Part shown: positions 14,945-21,771 of the stretch, piece after piece
Layout: the number at the start of each line of letters is the position of its first letter
How positions within the stretch are numbered: position 1 is the first letter of the stretch
The notes under the pieces: generated by a model
Told to the model about the DNA's origin: nothing
Databases searched by the model: none
What the model saw: the letters and a program-made list of their open reading frames with translations, nothing else
Made by a program: the position numbers and the translations under genes
From: Anaeromyces robustus
Taxonomy: Eukaryota > Neocallimastigomycota > Neocallimastigomycetes > Neocallimastigales > Neocallimastigaceae
DNA length: 21,771 nt
Assembly (NCBI GenBank): GCA_002104895.1
Contig: MCFG01000139.1
Location: forward strand, 127,501 to 149,271
Direction: 5' to 3'

Positions 14945-15584
14945 CTAATTAAGTTTTAAATTTGGATTTTCAATTAAAAGTTCAACAAAAGGTTGCCAAT
15001 CTGTATCATTTCCTAAATTTATACTTTTGAAAAATGCACCCGCTGCAGCTTCAACTTGTCCTGTATGTAGAAAAGAAAAAGCAAGTAAATGTTGACTTTC
15101 TCTTTTGGTTCTTTCATTACGTAATGCTGGAGTAATACATTCTATTACTGAATGATAGTCTTCTAATTTATAAAATCCTCTAGCCGCATATAACCAACCA
15201 ATTGCATCTTTTATAGATATATATATATATTTTTTTTGTTGTTGTTGTTGTTGTTTTTATTAGTTATTTAGTTATTTATTTATTTATTTATTTATTTGTT
15301 TGTTTGTTTGTTTATTTGTTTGTTTGATAAAATATATAATAATTTATATATAATATTTGTTTATTGAGAATATTAATATTATATAAAAAAGGCAAAGAAT
15401 CATTAAGTTAGTAAATAAAAAAATATTTATTTTTTTTATTTGATAATATTCAACAATTAAAAAATTTTTATTAATTCCTTTTTGAACTATATATACCTTT
15501 TGGACAAAATCCTATTTTTTCTTGTAATCTTTCTCTTACTGATTTTCTTTGTGAATTAAAATCATCATCATTATTATCATCCAT
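14945..15584 (-). CDS. Small two-exon gene for a TPR-like helical protein
   Basis: Minus-strand exons 15584-15497 and 15207-14945 join across a GT..AG intron (15496-15208, 289 nt, phase 1). They give 116 residues, starting MDDNNDDDFNSQRKSVRERL and ending NPNLKLN before TAG at 14947-14945. The junction codon is Asp in GFCPK-D-AIGWLY. An acidic N-terminus is followed by paired amphipathic helices: AIGWLYAARGFYKLEDYHSV then HLLAFSFLHTGQVEAAAGAF. The G-W-L-Y-A-A-R-G-x-x-x-L-x-x-Y and L-A-F-x-x-L-x-x-G-x-x-x-A-A-x-x-A-F spacing is that of tetratricopeptide (TPR) helices. It is likely a small cytosolic adaptor. I do not recognise an orthologue name. Neither exon opens with a long frame, so it is easily missed. 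The intron carries its own microsatellite. Confidence 0.8.
15236..15326. repeat. (TTG)n and mixed (TTTA)/(TTTG) microsatellite in the intron of the TPR-like gene
   Basis: Six to seven TTG units (15236-15255) are followed by TTAGTTA and then TTTA and TTTG tetranucleotides. The whole tract lies inside the intron 15208-15496. Mixed TTTA/TTTG units suggest mutation of one ancestral tetranucleotide array. Confidence 0.85.
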
Positions 15585-16162
15585 GATTATTTATTTACTT
15601 GTTTTTATTTATTATTATTTATTTGTATATTGAAAACCAAAAATGTTTATATATATATTTTTTAATCAAATTTTAATACTCTAACTGTATATATAAAAAT
15701 TTTTTTATTACAATATTAATATTTTTAATTTTAAACATTAATCAAGTACTATATTATTAGATTATAATACTGATTAATGTTTATTTTTCATTATATTAAT
15801 GTTTTCTATAATAATAAATAATTTTTTAAATATTATACATAAATAATGTAGTAATAATAAAATAAGTTGAACTTTGTATAATAAATTAATATATAAAAAA
15901 TATAATATTTTTTGTGGTCTGAGTTTTAATTTATTGTTTTATATTATTAATATATTATTATTTATTTTTGTTATATTATTTAATTTTATTTCAATTAGCA
16001 ATAAAATTAAATATAATAATTTGTTTTTTTATAATTTATTAATATAATAAAATTTATATAATAATGTATTATATGTATTATATGTATTATAATGTAGTAC
16101 AAATATTAGTAGTACATTCATGTAGTAAGATCGTAAATGATTATTATAAAATAAAATAAAAC

Positions 16163-16195
16163 AAAACTAGTTAATAATAAAAATTAACTAGTTTT
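16163..16195. repeat. 12-bp perfect inverted repeat AAAACTAGTTAA
   Basis: Arms 16163-16174 and 16184-16195 pair perfectly across a 9-nt loop. The C and G positions are paired as well. Confidence 0.65.
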
Positions 16196-16222
16196 AAATT
16201 ATAATTTCATGTAAAATTTATT

Positions 16223-16257
16223 ATGAATTATGAATTATGAATTATGAATTATGAATT
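16223..16257. repeat. Five tandem copies of ATGAATT
   Basis: Five perfect 7-bp units in a row form a small minisatellite in intergenic DNA. Confidence 0.9.
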
Positions 16258-17004
16258 ATTATTATATTACTTTTTTTTATATGAGATTTACATAGTTTTT
16301 TAATATATATTAAAATGTATTGTAAAATATAAGTTTTATATTTACTATTGAAACAAAATTCAAAATTATAAATAGGTTTATAATTAAAAAGTAATATTAT
16401 TATTTATAAAATAATAATTTTACAGAATATCTTTAATAATTCATTTAATTAAATTAAATCTATAGAGTATTGTTTAGATAATTTTTTTTTGTTTGTTTTA
16501 TTCAAATTTTTATTATATATGTACATATTTATACATATTAACTTTGAAATTGTTATGGTGGTAAATGAATAATATAAATTCAGGATTATAAAATTAATAT
16601 AATTTATTCATTATTAATATATTTATTAATATAGATGGAAAAATTATAAAAGATACATCTTTATTGTAAATAATCATATAGGAATAACAATAATTAAACA
16701 AGAGAATTAATAAATAAACAATAATTTCGATGTTAATAAAATATAATCTTGATTTTATATTAAAAAAAAAAAAAAAAAACATGTTTTTTATATATTTTAT
16801 ATTATAATAAATAATAATAATATATTATACTTTATTATTATTACATTATTATAAATATTAGCATTATTATTAAGTCATTATATAGTATTTATTATAAAAA
16901 TAACAAATAAAGATAATTAACATTTTAAAAATCTTTCATTTATAATTAATTTTTTAAATTTTAAAATGTTACATGTTACATATCAGAATATTTTCTATAA
17001 TTGA

Positions 17005-17051
17005 ATCTAAACTTAATTTTTTTTTTTTAAAAAAAAAAATTAGGTTTAGAT
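17005..17051. repeat. 47-bp near-perfect palindrome centred on T12/A11
   Basis: ATCTAAACTTAA followed by 12 T (17005-17028) is mirrored by 11 A then TTAGGTTTAGAT (17029-17051). One position is mismatched (T opposite G) and there is no loop. ATCTAAAC/GTTTAGAT at the ends makes it resemble a terminal-inverted-repeat remnant or cruciform site. Confidence 0.7.
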
Positions 17052-17244
17052 ATATAGATTCTCCACAATTTTTATTTATACTATTTTTCCAATAACTATA
17101 TTATATTATTTAAAAATTGTTTCTTTTTTTCTTTTTTTTTTTTTTTTTTTTTTTTCAAATATAAAAATAATGAGTTTTTTATATTATTTTTCGTTTTTCC
17201 TTTTTTTTTTTTTTTATTTTTTATTTTATTTTATTTTATTTTAT

Positions 17245-17355
17245 TTATTTATTAATATCTTTTCTGTGTTCAGTTTTAATTCCACATGCATTCATTAATA
17301 AATCAACACCAAACTTAGTTATAAATTTATTTATATTATATTTATTTCTATTCAT
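17245..17355 (-). CDS. Possible small coding remnant, 36 codons
   Basis: The minus-strand frame reads MNRNKYNINKFITKFGVDLL then MNACGIKTEHRKDINK and stops at 17247-17245. Its composition (Gly, Val, Asp, Cys, His) is richer than random AT sequence gives, and FITKFGVDLLMNACGIK looks like real protein. It is too short for a domain call and no partner exon was found. It could be the last exon or fragment of a lost gene, or chance. Confidence 0.25.
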   Translation of the reverse strand: MNRNKYNINKFITKFGVDLLMNACGIKTEHRKDINK

Positions 17356-17605
17356 AATATTAAAAAGATATTTAATAAATTATCAAGCTTTATTATACAC
17401 TGGAAAAAAAAAATTTTTTTTATTAAAAATTAATTCCTTTTTACGATGAATTTTGTTTATTATATTAGATATAAAAAAATATTTGGTATAAGATTTACCA
17501 AAATTTATAATATTTTCAATTTATAATTAATAAGTTGTATCTTATAAAATAAAATAGTTAACTTTTTATATGTATTATTTGTATTCTGTTGGAAAAATTA
17601 ATTAA

Positions 17606-17623
17606 AAACATATTAATATGTTT
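17606..17623. repeat. 18-bp perfect palindrome AAACATATTAATATGTTT
   Basis: This is a perfect self-complementary 18-mer lying four bases before a second, longer palindrome. Confidence 0.7.
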
Positions 17624-17627
17624 AATG

Positions 17628-17674
17628 TTAACTAATTTAATTTAATGAATAATTCATTAAATAAAATTAGTTAA
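17628..17674. repeat. 47-bp palindrome with one mismatch
   Basis: Left arm 17628-17650 (TTAACTAATTTAATTT then AATGAAT) and right arm 17652-17674 are complementary at 22 of 23 positions, around a single central base. With the adjacent 18-bp palindrome this makes a compact cruciform-prone segment. Confidence 0.75.
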
Positions 17675-18126
17675 GTAAAATATACATCTAACCCTTATAC
17701 CATTTAATATTATACTTTGTACATTTTTTGAATAATATAAATTTAATATAAAAAAAATCCGAATATCTGATTCGATAATAATTACAAATAATTTTATACC
17801 ATATTTAAAGAATTAGTATGTTGATTTTACATAAAATATATTGGATAAATATCACTTAATAATGGTGAAATCTTTATCAAATAGATATTGATTAAATTAA
17901 TTAAAAACTACAAATTAAAAGAAGTTAACAAATATTAAAAAATTAAAGTTAAAATTAAAAATATAATAAAATAAATTATGATTAATTTTGTTTTTATTGG
18001 TTATTGATAAATAAATTTTTTATAATTGTAAGCCGATATACAATGGTTTATAATAAAGATTAAACAATCACATGAAATTTCATTAAAGAAATGAAAATTA
18101 TTAATAATTTTTCCAATCTATGGATG

Positions 18127-18180
18127 AACAAAGTAACAAAGTAACAAGGAAACAAAGTTAACAAAGTAACAAAATTAACA
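18127..18180. repeat. Degenerate AACAAAGT tandem repeat
   Basis: About six units of 8-9 bp, such as AACAAAGT, AACAAGGA and TAACAAAAT, follow one another in a purine-rich stretch. Confidence 0.65.
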
Positions 18181-18530
18181 AAATAAAAAATATCAAAAAC
18201 TCAAAAACAAAAATAAAACAAAAATAAAACAAAAAAAAAAAAAAAAAAAAAACAATAAAAAATGTCATGATTGATTTGTTAAAAAACGTACAATAAAAAG
18301 ATATAGACCTAAATAATGTATTATATTCTATAGTCTATGGATAATTAATAGATATGCTATAATACTAAGAAATATATCATTGATTTTTGTTTTTAAAACA
18401 TATAATATAAATACTATACCTACATTCTATATATAAAAACTAAAGTGATATATTATAAAAGAAAAAAAAAATTAACTATAATAATATTGAAAAAAAAGAA
18501 ACTAAAAAAAATGTTAAAAAGTCTTCTAAA

Positions 18531-18555
18531 TTGGCACATTGGCATATTGGCATCC
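18531..18555. repeat. Three copies of ATTGGCA
   Basis: AATTGGCACATTGGCATATTGGCA style units recur every 8 bp. They stand out for their G and C content in an otherwise A/T region. Function unknown. Confidence 0.6.
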
Positions 18556-19009
18556 TTTTAAAAAATAATTAACTATAATTTTCTTAATTATTAATATTCC
18601 ATTATTACGTTTAGAAAGAATAAAAATGAATATCATAAATATATTAATAAATATACATTAATATATCAATATATATATTTTAATTTAATTTTTTTTATTA
18701 TCCATTGAAATTTTATATATTAATTAATAGTATTTTTATATGAAAAAATTAAATGGTAAAATAAATATTAATATATTAATAATATACACGTAATATATGT
18801 GAAGTTTATATTATATTAAACAATTTTAAAAAAAGATTTCAAGGTAAAACAAAGTAAAACCAAAAAAAAAAAAAAAGGAAAAAGTAATAAAAATCTAATT
18901 ACTCATTTAATATAGATTAAGATAGTATTACAATTCAAATATTTAATATTATAATAAATATGGAAGTACATATTTTGAGTAAACTTTAATAAATAAGGAA
19001 ATATTAAAA

Positions 19010-19192
<183 letters not shown>

Positions 19193-19494
19193 AGAAATAA
19201 GAAATAAAAAATAAAAAATGATATTCAACTTTTAATTTTTTTATTTAATATATATTACATTATATTATTACAAATATATTTCAATGTATTATAATATATA
19301 ATATTATATAATTGTATTCATATTTATTTAAAAATACTACAATATTATTTATTAATATAACCATGTTATATTAAATTATTAAATATTATAAATAACTAAT
19401 AATTAATATATAAAATATATAAATAATATAAATATTTATTATATATAAATAAAAAAGCTATATAAACATTAGTTGTATTATAAATAATTTAATA

Positions 19495-19545
19495 AAATAT
19501 AATATAATATAATATAATAATATAATATAATATAATATAATATAT
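19495..19545. repeat. (TAATA)n pentanucleotide repeat
   Basis: About ten TAATA units with one phase break near 19518. Confidence 0.8.
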
Positions 19546-19733
19546 TTATATTATAGATTGAATATAAATATATTATTTTATATTATATTATTTAAACAAA
19601 ACAAAACAAAGTAAAATAAAATATATTGAAATAAAATAAAATAATAATTTTTTTATGTAATATATTGTATTAAAATAATTTTTATATCTTATTTTATAAT
19701 TGTGTTAAGATAATGATTAAAAGTATTTTTTTA

Positions 19734-19737
<4 letters not shown>

Positions 19738-19810
<73 letters not shown>

Positions 19811-19813
19811 ATA
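19738..19813. repeat. (AAAT)n tetranucleotide microsatellite, second copy
   Basis: About 75 bp of AAAT repeat, in the same orientation as 19010-19192. Confidence 0.95.
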
Positions 19814-20395
19814 GGTTTATTCATATATTATAATGTATTATATTATGTTGAATTATATATATATTTATATTACTATAATATAAATTAGTATTAATTTGTA
19901 TATATATATAAATTTTTTTAGTTTAAGATGAATTTTATAATAGTTTGTGTAGCCAATTATTTTAATAGTGATCTCTTCTTTTATATATATATATTTTTTT
20001 TTTAAAGTAGAAAAAACCCATTATTATGGTTTGTAGATAAAATTTTTTAGTAGTTAAATAGGGTTTTTTTTTTTTTAAATGAAATAGTTTAGCTGTATCT
20101 TTTATTATTATATTATAATCTCTATTTAACTTTCGACATAAATTATATATAACCCATTTTATTTTATTTTATTTTATTTTTAAAAATATATTGTAATTGA
20201 TAATTGATAATTAATAAAATTAAATTTATTAACTCTTTTATTATTATATTTCTTTTTTATCCTAATTATTCTAATTTATTATTATTGTTTTTATTTATTC
20301 TCCATTTTCTTTAAAAATAATTTTTCCCAATCACTTTTTAGATAATCATATATTAATTTTTCATGATTGGATATAATTGAATATTATTGGTGTAT

Positions 20396-20437
20396 TCATA
20401 CACTTTATTATTGTCTTTAATATAAAAAAGTGTATGA
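20396..20437. repeat. 11-bp inverted repeat TCATACACTTT
   Basis: Arms 20396-20406 and 20427-20437 pair perfectly across 20 nt. A smaller GTGTATTCATACAC palindrome overlaps the left arm. It lies about 340 bp upstream of the SAM synthetase start. Confidence 0.55.
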
Positions 20438-20504
20438 TTATTTAATTATTCATGATATTATATTAATCAAATAAAAAATCATATAAAATAGAAAATATTT
20501 CTTC

Positions 20505-20527
20505 TTTTTTTTTTTTTTTTTTTTTTT
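20505..20527 (+). promoter_or_regulatory. Long poly-T tract in the SAM synthetase promoter region
   Basis: An uninterrupted T run of just over 20 bases lies about 250 bp upstream of the start codon. Poly(dA:dT) tracts keep nucleosomes off fungal promoters, so it may mark the promoter. T runs are frequent here, so this is only suggestive. Confidence 0.25.
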
Positions 20528-20772
20528 CTACTTTACAGTATATTAATTGTAAGTGGTTATTATATAGGATAGATTTTTTAATTATTTATTATAATAATTA
20601 GTTAAAAAATAAAATTATTATTTTATTTTTTTGAAGATATTTAAAATATATTATATATTTTTATATTATATTATATATTTAATATAAACGGTGTAACTAA
20701 TATATATTTAATATCATTATTTTTTAAAATAAATTTACATAGAAATAAAAATTAATAGTAAAATTATAAGCA

Positions 20773-21771
20773 ATGGCCGAAACTTTCCTTTTTACTTCTG
20801 AATCTGTTGGTGAAGGTCACCCAGGTAAATTATCATGTTTAAGGAATAGAATATAAAATAAAATGATATATATATAGAGTTATTAAATAAAGCAATATAT
20901 ATATAAAGAAATAATAAAATAATAATTAAAAAAAAATAATGGTATTTGAGAAAATAAATTAATCATTATTTTTCTTTTTCATTTTTAAATATTAAATATC
21001 AAAAAAAAAAAAATAGATAAGATTTGTGATCAAATTTCTGATGCTATTCTTGATGCTTGTCTTGCTCAAGATAAGTTCTCACACGTTGCTTGTGAAACTG
21101 GTAAGATTATTAATTATTATTAATAAAGAAAATAATAAATAAATATTTTTTTTTCAAGTTTAAAAAATATATATATTTATATTAATTATTAAAATATTTA
21201 TATAATTATTTTTATTAATATTAAAAATAATTTAAATAAAATAATAGCTGCTAAGACCGGTATGATTATGGTTTTCGGTGAAATTACCACTAACGCTCAA
21301 ATTGATTTCCAAAAGGTTGTTAGATCTACTATTAAGAAAATTGGTTATGATGATTCCTCTAAAGGTTTCGATTACAAGACCTGTAACGTTTTAGTTGCTA
21401 TTGAACAACAATCTCCAGATATTGCTCAAGGTCTTACTCAAGTTTCTAACAATGTTGAAGATATTGGTGCTGGTGACCAAGGTATTATGTTTGGTTACGC
21501 TACTGATGAAACTCCAGAATTAATGCCACTCTCTCACATGTTAGCTCACAAGCTTAACCTTAAGTTAGCTGAACTTCGTAGAGATGGTACTCTTCCATGG
21601 TTACGTCCAGATACTAAGACTCAAGTTACTGTTGAATACAAGATTGAAAATGGTGTTACTACTCCATTAAGAGTTGACAACGTTGTTATTTCTACTCAAC
21701 ACGCTCCAGAAATTTCTACTGAAGATTTACGTAAGGAACTTATTGAAAAGGTTGTTAAGACTGTTATTCCA
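20773..21771 (+). CDS. S-adenosylmethionine synthetase (methionine adenosyltransferase), 3'-partial
   Basis: The enzyme makes S-adenosylmethionine from ATP and methionine in the cytosol, feeding methylation and polyamine synthesis. Exons 20773-20824, 21017-21100 and 21248->21771 join across GT..AG introns of 192 and 147 nt (both phase 1). They give the first 220 residues of a family usually about 380-400 long. The start [19 protein letters not shown] is the family N-terminus, with the GHPDK substrate-binding block completed across the first junction. [17 protein letters not shown] and [13 protein letters not shown] follow, then the ATP-site signature [12 protein letters not shown]. The gene continues past the right edge. 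Codon use differs from its neighbours: lysine is mostly AAG, and GGT, GCT and GTT predominate, as in highly expressed genes. The A at -3 and GCC after ATG fit a good initiation context. No broken or missing key residue is seen. Confidence 0.97.

Larger units (their letters stand above)
15585..17244. other. 1.7-kb AT-rich intergenic region
   Basis: No supportable gene. It holds TATGTAT repeats (about 16070-16092), a 7-bp tandem repeat, two inverted repeats (listed separately), and T-rich and TTTTA-repeat sequence at 17118-17245. The end next to 15584 should hold the promoter of the TPR-like gene. Confidence 0.6.

Noticed and set aside
16594-16782. Minus-strand 62-residue open frame
   Set aside because: It starts in a poly-Phe run from a homopolymer and has the composition of random AT sequence; no homologue or domain is recognisable.

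Overview
The window looks like a piece of a fungal nuclear genome with extremely low GC. Noncoding DNA is almost all A and T, introns are short and GT..AG bounded, and coding segments use A/T-ending codons. A class C receptor with a beta-helix ectodomain, a divergent ankyrin family and long intronic and intergenic microsatellites together suggest an anaerobic gut fungus (Neocallimastigomycota). That placement is inference from family recognition, not a database result.

Layout, left to right. (1) 85-5049, plus strand: the 3' nine exons of a large membrane receptor: asparagine-rich beta-helix-like repeats, an EGF-like module, seven membrane segments and a C-terminal tail. Its 5' end lies outside the window. 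Two of its introns are filled by long TTA microsatellites. (2) 5989-6576, plus: an intact Hsp20 small heat-shock protein. (3) 6775-7140, minus: a broken coding remnant of unknown family. (4) 7319-7501: a TTTA microsatellite. (5) 8030-8272, plus: a dead ankyrin-type remnant. (6) 8856-9285: a GC-richer insert bounded by perfect 12-bp direct repeats and carrying a 12-nt A tail on the minus strand; it reads as a tRNA-derived SINE inserted in minus orientation. (7) 9298-10398: decayed coding-like sequence containing a 23-bp perfect hairpin. (8) 12521-13576, minus: an intact single-exon ankyrin-type protein. (9) 14945-15584, minus: a small two-exon gene for a 116-residue helical, TPR-like protein. 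(10) 17245-17355, minus: a possible small coding remnant. (11) 20773 to the right edge, plus: the first three exons of S-adenosylmethionine synthetase, with the codon bias of a highly expressed gene.

The rest is AT-rich intergenic DNA with tetranucleotide and other microsatellites and several long near-perfect palindromes. No tRNA, rRNA or CRISPR array was found. The genes are independent eukaryotic units and show no operon-like logic. The most notable items are the SINE-like insertion, the spliced receptor with a greatly enlarged second intracellular loop holding a 19-residue tandem duplication, and the two-exon gene at 14945-15584, which open-reading-frame inspection alone would miss.
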